The translations under genes and the position numbers were made by a program. Positions 8,346 to 18,185 of a stretch of 64,000 nucleotides of DNA are shown piece by piece (positions within the stretch are counted from its first letter, which is position 1; each line of letters opens with the position of its first letter). The stretch is taken from assembly GCF_001425825.1 (NCBI RefSeq), contig NZ_LMDM01000015.1, positions 1-64,000 on the forward strand, given 5' to 3'. The notes beneath the pieces were generated by a model. That model saw nothing but the letters and a program-made list of their open reading frames with translations, did no database searches and was not told where the DNA came from. The DNA comes from Rhizobacter sp. Root1238 (GTDB taxonomy: Bacteria > Pseudomonadota > Gammaproteobacteria > Burkholderiales > Burkholderiaceae_C).

Positions 8346-9016
8346 AGCGGGTCCACATCCTGGTAGAGGGGCAGACCGAAGAGACTTTCGTGCGCGAGCT
8401 GCTCGTCGAGCACTGCGCGCGCGCAGGCGTCTACGTCACGCCGATCCTGTTGCGCACGAGTCCCGGCCACAAGGGCGGTGTGACCCGCTATGCCAAGGTC
8501 AAGCCGCAGATAGCTCGCCTGTGCAGGCACGACTCGACGTCGGTCGTGACGACGTTGATCGATCTCTACGCTCTGCCGAAGGACTTTCCCGGCCAGGCAG
8601 ATGCGGATTTTCCGATCCAAGGGAGAGGCGCGCAGAAGGCCGAGTTCATCGAAGCAAGCTGGGCCGCCGACATCGACGAGCACAACTTCATCCCGCACCT
8701 CATGGTGCACGAATTCGAGGCGCTGCTCTTCGTTGAGCCCGAGCGATTCGCCGACTGGACAGACACGCAGGCCGTCGTCGAGCAACTGCAGGCCGCGGCA
8801 GCGGCCCACCACACACCTGAGGACATCAACGACAGCCCGCACACCGCGCCGTCGAAACGCATTCTGCAGGCCATGCCGGCATACCAGAAGAAATTTCACG
8901 GCCCACTGATCGCCAGTGAGATCGGGCTGGACGCACTTCGACAGGCATGCCCTCATTTCGGGGCATGGCTGACACGGGTGGAAGCACTCGCCGAAGACGC
9001 GCCACCGCAACCTTAG
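8342..9016 (+). CDS. DUF4276 family protein (TOPRIM-like), partner of the AAA ATPase
   Basis: 224 aa. The N-terminus HILVEGQTEETFVRELL places glutamates at residues 9 and 13 as in DUF4276, and later TLIDLYALPKDFPG and LMVHEFEALLF complete the family pattern. These acidic clusters resemble a TOPRIM-type metal site, so nuclease activity is plausible but unproven. The GTG start overlaps the ATPase stop (translational coupling). Its own stop codon overlaps the stop of the oppositely oriented kinase gene at 9013-9016. Confidence 0.85.
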   Translation: MKRVHILVEGQTEETFVRELLVEHCARAGVYVTPILLRTSPGHKGGVTRYAKVKPQIARLCRHDSTSVVTTLIDLYALPKDFPGQADADFPIQGRGAQKAEFIEASWAADIDEHNFIPHLMVHEFEALLFVEPERFADWTDTQAVVEQLQAAAAAHHTPEDINDSPHTAPSKRILQAMPAYQKKFHGPLIASEIGLDALRQACPHFGAWLTRVEALAEDAPPQP

Positions 9017-10749
9017 CCGCCGTTCAACTCCTTGCGCTTGCGCTCGTCTTCGAGTTCGCGCGCCCGCACGCAATGCGGGTGGTCGTGGAACGCCGGGTTG
9101 GTCTCGCACTCGCGCAGGATGCAGGTCAGGCGCGCGAGGAACTTGCGTGCGCCGCAGGCTTCGCCCGGCGTCTTCGGGCCGGCGGCCTCGGTGGCGGCCG
9201 CCGCGGCGGGCGTCGTGGCGACGGCCGGCTGCGCAGCCTGGGTCGTCGACGGCAGCTCGGCCACGGCAGCCTTCGGTTCGGCGCGGTGCTTGGCAGCCCC
9301 AGCAGTGGCCTTGCCATCGGCCGCCTGCGCGGCGGCGGGCTCCGACGCCGCGGCATCCGCCACGGCCGGCAGTGTCGCCACCGCAGCAGGCTCGACGACC
9401 GCGGCGACCGGCGCCGACGCCGGCGGCTCGATCGCGATCGGCGCGGGCGCCGACGCGGCAGCCGGCTCGGCGTAGGTCGGTTCCACCTCGGGCCCGCCGC
9501 GACCCTTCATCGCGAACACCGCCGCGATCGCCAGCACGGCGACACCGGCCAGGCCGGCGATCAGCACGCCGCGGCGCTTCGGCGGCTCGGCCGCCGGCAG
9601 TGCAGCGACCTCGCGGCGCGGCGGCGCCGGGGGTGGCGGTGACAGCGGCGGTGACGGAACCACAGCCGCGGTCCGTGGCGCGACCGCCGTCTTCGGCTGC
9701 GTTGCCGCCACCGTCGGCTGGAACACCGTCGGCTGCCCGTCGATCGGCTGCGTCGGCGACCACGCGGCCTGCACCTGCTCGCGCGACACCGGCTGCGTCG
9801 CCTCGCCGTCGGCCAGCGGCCGCTCCGGCGGCACGAGCCGCCCGTCGAGCGCATCGCGGAACTGCGCGACGTTCTGCGGCCGGTGGCTCGGCCGCACCGC
9901 GAGCGCCCAGTCGATCGAGCGCAGCAGCGGCTGGCCGATGGTGCCGCGCTGCACTTCATCGAGCTGCGCGAGCGGCTTGGCATCGTCGTGCACCGCGCGC
10001 GCGGCCGACGGCACCGGCGGCCGGCCGGTGATCACGAAATGCAGCACCGCGCCGAGCGCGTACAGGTCGGTCCACGGCCCCTGGCGCAGCTGGCCGACGT
10101 CGGCGTACTGCTCGATCGGCGCGTAGTTCGGCTTCAGGATGGCGGTCAGCGTCTGCGTGCGGTCGCCGATCACTCGGCGCGCGGCGCCGAAATCCAGCAG
10201 CACCGGCAGCCCCGACGGCAGCAGCAGGATGTTGTCGGGCGCGATGTCGCGGTGGAACACGTCTTCGTCGTGCAGCACCTGCAGCGCGCCGAGCAGCGGG
10301 TCGATCACGCCGCGGATCCACGCATCGCTCGGCACGCCGGCGAGCGCCTTGCGTTCTTCCTTCAGCGTGCGGCCGGCGTAGTACGGCATCACCATGTAGG
10401 CGGTGCCGTTGGCTTCCCAGAAGCGGTAGACCTTGACCAGCGACGGGTGGTCGAAGCGCGCGAGCAGCTTGGCCTCGTTGACGAACGAGCGCAGCCCGAT
10501 GCCGAAGGTCTCGAGGTGCGACTGCGAGCGCAGCGACACCTGGTCGCCATCGCCGCGGGCGGCCATCGCGGCGGGCATGTACTCCTTGATCGCGACCTGG
10601 CGCTCCAGCGCATGGTCCATCGCGAGGTAGACGATGCCGAAGCCGCCGACACCGAGCACGCGCAGGATCTCGAACTCGCCGAGCCGGGTGCCGGGACGCA
10701 GCGCGCCCTGGTCGTCTTGAAGGCCCGCGCTGCCGGTCGGTGTGCTCAT
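9013..10749 (-). CDS. Membrane-anchored serine/threonine protein kinase
   Basis: 578 aa. The kinase domain occupies about 25-300: glycine loop GVGGFGIVY, lysine in VAIKEYMP, catalytic HRDIAPDN near 165, DFG in LLDFGAARR near 185. A proline/alanine-rich juxtamembrane part leads to one TM helix near 400 (VLIAGLAGVAVLAI). The outer Ala/Pro-rich segment ends in a small tail with four cysteines (GEACG, LTCILRECE, HPHC) that could form disulfides. This is the PknB-like plan of cytosolic kinase and external sensor, though no PASTA repeat is present. Divergent from ppnP. Confidence 0.88.
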   Translation of the reverse strand: MSTPTGSAGLQDDQGALRPGTRLGEFEILRVLGVGGFGIVYLAMDHALERQVAIKEYMPAAMAARGDGDQVSLRSQSHLETFGIGLRSFVNEAKLLARFDHPSLVKVYRFWEANGTAYMVMPYYAGRTLKEERKALAGVPSDAWIRGVIDPLLGALQVLHDEDVFHRDIAPDNILLLPSGLPVLLDFGAARRVIGDRTQTLTAILKPNYAPIEQYADVGQLRQGPWTDLYALGAVLHFVITGRPPVPSAARAVHDDAKPLAQLDEVQRGTIGQPLLRSIDWALAVRPSHRPQNVAQFRDALDGRLVPPERPLADGEATQPVSREQVQAAWSPTQPIDGQPTVFQPTVAATQPKTAVAPRTAAVVPSPPLSPPPPAPPRREVAALPAAEPPKRRGVLIAGLAGVAVLAIAAVFAMKGRGGPEVEPTYAEPAAASAPAPIAIEPPASAPVAAVVEPAAVATLPAVADAAASEPAAAQAADGKATAGAAKHRAEPKAAVAELPSTTQAAQPAVATTPAAAAATEAAGPKTPGEACGARKFLARLTCILRECETNPAFHDHPHCVRARELEDERKRKELNGG

Positions 10750-10821
10750 CGGGCCAGTTTACCCGGCGACTTCGCCCCTACACTTCCGCCGTCCCGTCCA
10801 CCACCCTTCGTCGACCCGACC

Positions 10822-11136
10822 ATGACCACCGACAAGATCACCGCCGCCATCTCCACCCGCGCCAACGTCTACTTCGACGGCAAATGCGTCTCGCACGGCA
10901 TCGAGCTCGCCGACGGCAGCAAGAAGAGCGTCGGCGTGATCCTGCCGGCCACGCTGCGTTTCACGACCGGCGCGCCGGAGGTGATGGAGGTCGTCGAAGG
11001 CGGCTGCCGCATCCGCCTCGACGGCAGCGAGGCCTGGCAGTCGTACGCTGCCGGCCAGTCGTTCTCGGTGCCGGGCCAGTCGGCCTTCGACATCGAGGTG
11101 ACCAGCACGATGCACTACATCTGCCACTTCGGTTGA
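10822..11136 (+). CDS. ppnP: Pyrimidine/purine nucleoside phosphorylase PpnP (YaiE)
   Basis: 104 aa, cupin-fold phosphorylase (formerly DUF1255) that splits nucleosides with phosphate to base and ribose-1-phosphate. Conserved blocks are FDGKCVSHG, KSVGVILPATLRFTT, PEVMEVVEGGCRI and the C-terminal YICHF, as in E. coli YaiE. The length matches the family. Monocistronic, divergent from the kinase gene with 72 bp between them. Confidence 0.93.
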   Translation: MTTDKITAAISTRANVYFDGKCVSHGIELADGSKKSVGVILPATLRFTTGAPEVMEVVEGGCRIRLDGSEAWQSYAAGQSFSVPGQSAFDIEVTSTMHYICHFG

Positions 11137-11204
11137 CGGGCTGGCGCGGCCGAGCCGCGCACCGGCGACAGGCCATGCCGTGAAACCAATGCAAAATCCG
11201 TCAG

Positions 11205-11737
11205 ATGGGACGATGGGTACTTTGGAGCGGATGGGGGGATCGACGCCGAGCCGGCCTGCTGCTGGCCGCGGTCGGCCTGTGCTGGATCGCAGGCGCGGCG
11301 CGCGCGGCGGACGCGCCCGAAGGCAAGCCGCTGCTGACGATCATCGGCGGCATCCAGCACCGCAACGGCCCTGACGGCCTGTCATTCGATGCAGCGGCGC
11401 TGCAGAAGCTGCCGCAGCTCAGCTTCTGGACCCGCACGCCGTGGTACGCGACGCCGCGCAAGTTCACCGGCGTGCGGCTGCGCGACCTGCTGGCCGCCGC
11501 CGGTGCGCAGGGCCAGCTGGTGCGTGCGGTGGCGTTGAACGACTACAAGGTCGACATCCCGATCGAGGACGCTGCGACCAGCGACGTGATGGTGGCCTGG
11601 CTGCTCGACGACAAGCCGATGCCGGTGCGCGACAAGGGGCCCCTCGTCATCATCTACCCGTTCGACGACCAGCCCGAGCTGCGCACCGCGGTGCACTACG
11701 GCCGAGCGGTCTGGCAGCTGCGGCTGCTCGACATCCG

Positions 11738-11741
<4 letters not shown>
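11205..11741 (+). CDS. Periplasmic molybdopterin-oxidoreductase-fold protein
   Basis: 178 aa with a signal peptide ending near AGAARAAD (about 35). The rest resembles the sulfite-oxidase-type molybdopterin-binding fold: FTGVRLRDLLAAAGAQG, LNDYKVDIPIED and GPLVIIYPFDDQP. No cysteine is present in the mature part, so a molybdenum-coordinating residue is missing and it is probably a ligand-binding relative and not an enzyme. It overlaps the hybrid histidine kinase by 4 bp (ATGA), so it may be that kinase's periplasmic sensor partner. Confidence 0.78.
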
Positions 11742-13960
<2,219 letters not shown>

Positions 13961-13969
13961 CCCGGCGGG

Positions 13970-16678
13970 CTACGGGCCCTGGCGCCAGCGCGCCGCCGCC
14001 TGCCCGCGCGTGTCGACGCCCAGCTTGCCGAGCAGGTTGGCCACGTGCCGCTTCACGGTGTGCGGGCTCAGTTCGAGCCCGCGCGCGATCAGCTTGTTGC
14101 TGTCGCCGGCGGCCAGGCGGGCGAGCACCTCGCGCTCGCGTTCGCTGAGGCCGGCCAGGCCTTCCGAACGCCCACGCGGCACGGCCGCGTCGTCGTCCTG
14201 CGGCACCCGCGCCGCCGCACCGCCCGGCCGTGCCGCGCGCACGGCGGGGTCTTCGCGCGGCGCAAGCGTCGCGGCCAGCCGGCCCAGCATCGCCTTCTGG
14301 TCCGTCGACAGCCGCTCGCCCCAGCGCGTGTCGCGCAGCCTCTGCAGCACCGGCCAGCCGCACAGCAGCGCGCCGCCGACCGAGCCGCCCGCCATCGCCC
14401 GTGCGATCCACGGCCGCAGCGTCGCCGCGGCCTCGTCGAGCGCACCCAGCCGCAGCCGCACGTCGGCCAGCAGCACCGTCGCCTGCCCGGCCGGGAAGAA
14501 GCACGACGGCTCGTGGTCGATCGCCAGCGGCGCCAGCAGCGCCTGCGCGTCGTGCAGCCGCCCGTCGACCAACGCGACGAACGCGCGGCTGAAGCGGTGG
14601 CCGTCGTCGGCGGCCGCCCATTCGCACGGGTTCGGCACCTGCGCGAGCCGGGCGTCCAGCTCGCGCAGCGTGGCCTCGTCCTGCAGGATCCACGCGGCGC
14701 GGCTGTGCGTGAAGATCGCCTCGGACTCGTGCGTCAGCCGGTTCGGTGCCGAGCCGTGTTCGGCGATGTCGTGCCGGCATTCCAGCGCCGCCGCATACGC
14801 CGCCTCGCGCCGGCCGCCCACCGCATCGACCAGCATGTGCGCCAGGTGGTTCTCGGTCAGCACGCTGCGCGGCCGGCCGAGCCAGCGGCAGTCTTCGTCG
14901 GCGCGCGCCAGCCAGTGCCCGGCCTCGTCGAGCCGGCCGGCCGAGAACGCCAGCCACACCCGCGCATGCAGCACGCCGGCGCGCAGCTGCGTCGGCGTGT
15001 CGCCGAACAACGCGGTCGCGCGCTCGCCGAAGCGATCCAGCAGCCCGTCCATGCCCGGCATGCCGACCCACAGGCTGTGGAAGAAGCAGGCGTCCCACAC
15101 CGCTGGCTCGGGCACGCGCTCCAGCGCCTGCAGCATCTGCGCGAACCACGGCGCCACGTCGGCCGCGCGCGCCTGCGCATACGCCGCCCAGGCCGCACCG
15201 AAGCACACGATGGCGCGTGTGCCGTCGTCCAGCGGCAGCGCCAGCAGCTTCGGCAGCTCGCGCGCGGCCACCTCGGTCTGCGCCATGTTCTCCATCGCGA
15301 GGCAGGCATACGCCCGTGCTCGCCAGGCCTGCGCCTCCCGGCCGGCCGCCCGGAAGCCGGCCTCGGCCTGCTGCATCGCGGCCAGCATCGTGTCGAACGC
15401 GAAGGTCGGGAAGCAGCTCAGCCCGCGCAGGAAATGCAGCTCGGGCCGGCGCTCGAACTCGGCCGGCGGAAACAGCGCCAGCATGCGCGCGAGGCTCGGC
15501 CCGCCGCCGATCGCCAGCAGCTCGGCGCCGCGCCCGGCCACCGCCTGCGCCGCTTCGTCCCAGGCGCCGGCGCGCGCCAGGTAGCCGACGGCGCGCGGCA
15601 GGTCGTCTTCGCCCTCGGCCGCGCGGCGCAGCAAGGTCGGCAGCTCGTCGGCGCGCTCGCGCTGCAGGCGGTCTTCGAGGAAATCGCGGAACAGGTCGTG
15701 CAGGCGCAGCGTCAGCTCGTCGGCATCGAGCACGCTGACGAACAGGCCGCGCCGCTCCACCTCGGCCAGCAGCCGCGCCGCATGCGGCGACCCGCTGACG
15801 TGGGCGCAGCGCGCGGCGGTCAGCTCCGGCAGCACCGCGCAGCACAGCAGGAAGCTGCGCAACTCGGCCGGCATGTCGTCGAGCACCTCGGCCGCGAGGT
15901 AGTCGAACAGGTGGCGCTGCGTCAGCACGCCGGCCCGCGCGCCGTTGCCGCCGGGCCGGGCCGACAGGTTCAGGCGCAGCCCGGCGGCCCAGCCGTCGGT
16001 GCGCTCCAGCAGCTCGCGCGCGACGTCGGCATCCGCCGGCAGCCCGGCGCCGGCCAGCAGCGCGGCCACCTCGTCCTGGTTGAAGCGCAGCTCGTACTGG
16101 CGGAACTCGCCGAGTTCGCCGGCCGCGCGCCAGCGGCCCATCGCAAGCGGCGGCTCGAGCCGGCTCGCCATCGCGACGCTCCAGCGCGCCGGCAGCCGTT
16201 CGATCACCCACTGCAGCAGCTCGAACACCTGCGGGTCGGCGATGCGGTGCACGTCGTCGAGCACCAGCAGGCCGCGCGCCGCCTCGGCACCCGCCAGCGC
16301 GTTGATCAGCTCGTCGGCCACCGCACGCAGTCCGCGCTCGCCGAGCGCCAGCGTGGCCAGCGCATCCGGGTCGACGCGCCACGGCAGGTCGTGCGGCTCC
16401 AGCGCGCGGCCCAGGCACGCGAGGAAGCGCGGCAACTGGTCGTCCTCGTCGGCGCTGACCCACGCGAGCGCGGTGCCCGGCGGCAGCCACCGGATCTGCC
16501 GCGCCAACGCCGAGGTCTTGCCGTAGCCGGCCGGCGCGAGCAGCAGGGTCAACCGCCGCTGCAGCAGCGAGGCGCCCAGCGCGAGCTCCAGCGCCGGCCG
16601 CCCGACCAAGCTGGTGCGTGGCCGCGGCGGCTGGATCTTGGCCAGCGCGAAGGCGTGGGAAGCGGGAGCGGACGACAT
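13970..16678 (-). CDS. MalT-like LuxR-family transcriptional regulator (large ATP-binding)
   Basis: 902 aa. An N-terminal STAND-type NTPase has Walker A APAGYGKTS near 45 and Walker B GLLVLDDVHRI. A long helical TPR-like middle follows, and a C-terminal LuxR helix-turn-helix (GLSEREREVLARL ... SPHTVKRHVANLLGKLG) occupies the last 65 residues. Such proteins bind an inducer and ATP, oligomerise and activate transcription. The start at 16678 (MSSAPASHAF) gives the usual MalT length; longer in-frame extensions run into the divergent cupin gene. The target is unknown. Confidence 0.9.
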   Translation of the reverse strand: MSSAPASHAFALAKIQPPRPRTSLVGRPALELALGASLLQRRLTLLLAPAGYGKTSALARQIRWLPPGTALAWVSADEDDQLPRFLACLGRALEPHDLPWRVDPDALATLALGERGLRAVADELINALAGAEAARGLLVLDDVHRIADPQVFELLQWVIERLPARWSVAMASRLEPPLAMGRWRAAGELGEFRQYELRFNQDEVAALLAGAGLPADADVARELLERTDGWAAGLRLNLSARPGGNGARAGVLTQRHLFDYLAAEVLDDMPAELRSFLLCCAVLPELTAARCAHVSGSPHAARLLAEVERRGLFVSVLDADELTLRLHDLFRDFLEDRLQRERADELPTLLRRAAEGEDDLPRAVGYLARAGAWDEAAQAVAGRGAELLAIGGGPSLARMLALFPPAEFERRPELHFLRGLSCFPTFAFDTMLAAMQQAEAGFRAAGREAQAWRARAYACLAMENMAQTEVAARELPKLLALPLDDGTRAIVCFGAAWAAYAQARAADVAPWFAQMLQALERVPEPAVWDACFFHSLWVGMPGMDGLLDRFGERATALFGDTPTQLRAGVLHARVWLAFSAGRLDEAGHWLARADEDCRWLGRPRSVLTENHLAHMLVDAVGGRREAAYAAALECRHDIAEHGSAPNRLTHESEAIFTHSRAAWILQDEATLRELDARLAQVPNPCEWAAADDGHRFSRAFVALVDGRLHDAQALLAPLAIDHEPSCFFPAGQATVLLADVRLRLGALDEAAATLRPWIARAMAGGSVGGALLCGWPVLQRLRDTRWGERLSTDQKAMLGRLAATLAPREDPAVRAARPGGAAARVPQDDDAAVPRGRSEGLAGLSEREREVLARLAAGDSNKLIARGLELSPHTVKRHVANLLGKLGVDTRGQAAARWRQGP

Positions 16679-16722
16679 CGCGGGATTCTGATGGCGCCAG
16701 GCGACGCCGAGCCCGCGCACGA

Positions 16723-16803
16723 CCTCCTCAAATGGGGGGATGGCCCGCCGTCTCGCGACCGGATGGCTCTTTCGGCCGATGCGGCGCGGGGCCGCGGCCC
16801 GCA
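16723..16803. repeat. Diverged repeat, left copy, beside the cupin gene
   Basis: This GC-rich stretch (with ...ggctctttcggccgatgcgg...) aligns with gaps to 17130-17210 (...ggctccttcgggcgatgtgg...). The pair are imperfect direct repeats about 407 bp apart bracketing the cupin gene. It resembles the extragenic repeats scattered through Burkholderiales genomes; relatedness is judged by eye. Confidence 0.5.
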
Positions 16804-16813
16804 GCATCGCGAC

Positions 16814-17158
16814 ATGCTCGTCATCAACCACAGCGCCCTGCCCCGCGACCCGCCGGACGGCCCGAACCCGCGTGTCGGCGTCGCCGGGTTCGCCCAGGGC
16901 ATCCGCGGCTTCGAGGCCTTCACGCAGCAGCTGGAGCCGGGCGCGTCCACCGGCACGCGGCACCACGACGGCGAGCTGGCCATCCTGGTGCTGCAGGGCA
17001 GCGGCAAGCTGCAGCTGCCCGACGGCCCGCAGCGCTTCCAGGCGCCGTGCACGCTGGTCGTGCCGCCGGGTGCCGAGCACCAGGTCGTCAACCATGGCGG
17101 CGGCCTGTTGCAACTGGTGACGGTCGCGGCTCCCCCAAAGGGGGTGGCTCCTCGTTGA
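16814..17158 (+). CDS. Small single-domain cupin protein
   Basis: 114 aa. The cupin motifs are GTRHHDGELAILVLQGSG and APCTLVVPPGAEHQVVNHG: the paired histidines, glutamate and distal histidine fit a metal site. Small cupins of this kind bind ligands or act as simple metal enzymes; no specific role can be assigned. The last residues (PPKGVAPR) are encoded by the right-hand repeat, so the C-terminus may be a recent extension into repeat DNA. Divergent from the MalT-like regulator with 135 bp between starts. Confidence 0.75.
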   Translation: MLVINHSALPRDPPDGPNPRVGVAGFAQGIRGFEAFTQQLEPGASTGTRHHDGELAILVLQGSGKLQLPDGPQRFQAPCTLVVPPGAEHQVVNHGGGLLQLVTVAAPPKGVAPR

Positions 17159-17210
17159 CGCGGCCGCTGGCTCCTTCGGGCGATGTGGCGCCGCGGCGGC
17201 GCCGGAACAC
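17130..17210. repeat. Diverged repeat, right copy, overlapping the cupin 3' end
   Basis: Partner of 16723-16803. It contains the small palindrome tcccccaaaggggg and then a segment clearly related to the left copy. It supplies the last codons and the stop of the cupin gene, and precedes the cytochrome gene. Confidence 0.5.
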
Positions 17211-17248
17211 TGCGAACCTCACTGCAACACCCCGGCGGAGCCCGAGAG

Positions 17249-18154
17249 ATGAACAAGTGGTTGAAACGCGGCGCCTTCACGGTGACCGCCCTGGTCGCGG
17301 CCTCGGCCGCCGCGCTGGTGCTCGGCGCGCAGCTGGGCGAGCGCAAGATGCAGCGCCAGGTCGCGCTGCAGGTCGGCGCGGTGACGCTGCCGGGCGACGC
17401 GGCGGGGCTGGCGCGCGGCAAGTACCTGTACCTGTCGCGCGGCTGCACCGAATGCCATGGCGTCGATGGCGCCGGCAAGGACGTGGTCAACGACGGCAAG
17501 GGCATGCGGGTGCGGGCGCCCAACATCACGCCGGCAGCTGGCAGCGCGGTCGAGCGCTACACCGTCGCCGACTGGGTGCGCACCGTGCGCCACGGCGTGA
17601 AGCCCGACGGCCGCCCGGCGATCGTGATGCCGAGCGAGGACTACAACCGGCTGACCGATGCCGACCTCGGCGCGCTGGTCGCCTGGCTGCGGCAGATGCC
17701 GCCCGCGCCGGGTGGCCCGGCGGTGATCGAGTTCCCGCTGCCGGTGAAGGCGCTGTATGCCGCCGGCGTGATCCACGATGCCGCCGAGATCATCGACCAC
17801 GCGCTGCCGCCGTCGCAGCCGGTGCCGGAAGCGGCAACCGCGGCGCACGGTGCCTATGTCGCGAACGCCTGCATCGGCTGCCACGGCGCCGGCTTGTCGG
17901 GCGGGCGCATTCCCGGCGCGCCGCCCGAGTGGCCGGCCGCCGCGAACCTGACGCCGGGCGACGGCAGCGCGATGGCGCGCTACGCCGATGCCGATGCGTT
18001 CATCCAGATGCTGCGCAGCGGCCGCCGCCCCGACGGCAGCGCGGTCGACCGCGTGATGCCGTTCGAGTCGCTGCAGGCGCTGAACGACACCGACGCGCAG
18101 GCGCTGTACCTGCACCTGAAGGGGCTCGCACCGCGACCCGCCGGCAAGCGCTGA
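17249..18154 (+). CDS. Dihaem c-type cytochrome
   Basis: 301 aa. An N-terminal signal or anchor (FTVTALVAASAAALVLGA) is followed by two cytochrome c domains with haem motifs CTECH (about 66-70) and CIGCH (about 209-213). Distal methionines are available in PAIVMPSEDY and DRVMPFESL. Such periplasmic dihaem proteins pass electrons between dehydrogenases and oxidases. No dehydrogenase gene adjoins it; the Ig-repeat lipoprotein follows 31 bp downstream and may be cotranscribed. Confidence 0.9.
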   Translation: MNKWLKRGAFTVTALVAASAAALVLGAQLGERKMQRQVALQVGAVTLPGDAAGLARGKYLYLSRGCTECHGVDGAGKDVVNDGKGMRVRAPNITPAAGSAVERYTVADWVRTVRHGVKPDGRPAIVMPSEDYNRLTDADLGALVAWLRQMPPAPGGPAVIEFPLPVKALYAAGVIHDAAEIIDHALPPSQPVPEAATAAHGAYVANACIGCHGAGLSGGRIPGAPPEWPAAANLTPGDGSAMARYADADAFIQMLRSGRRPDGSAVDRVMPFESLQALNDTDAQALYLHLKGLAPRPAGKR

Positions 18155-18185
18155 AGCCTTTCCTTTTTTTCACAGAGAGACTCCG

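Noticed and set aside
14045-16800. Long open frame on the plus strand opposite the MalT-like gene
   Set aside because: No motif until the cupin at its very end; typical antisense shadow in high-GC DNA.
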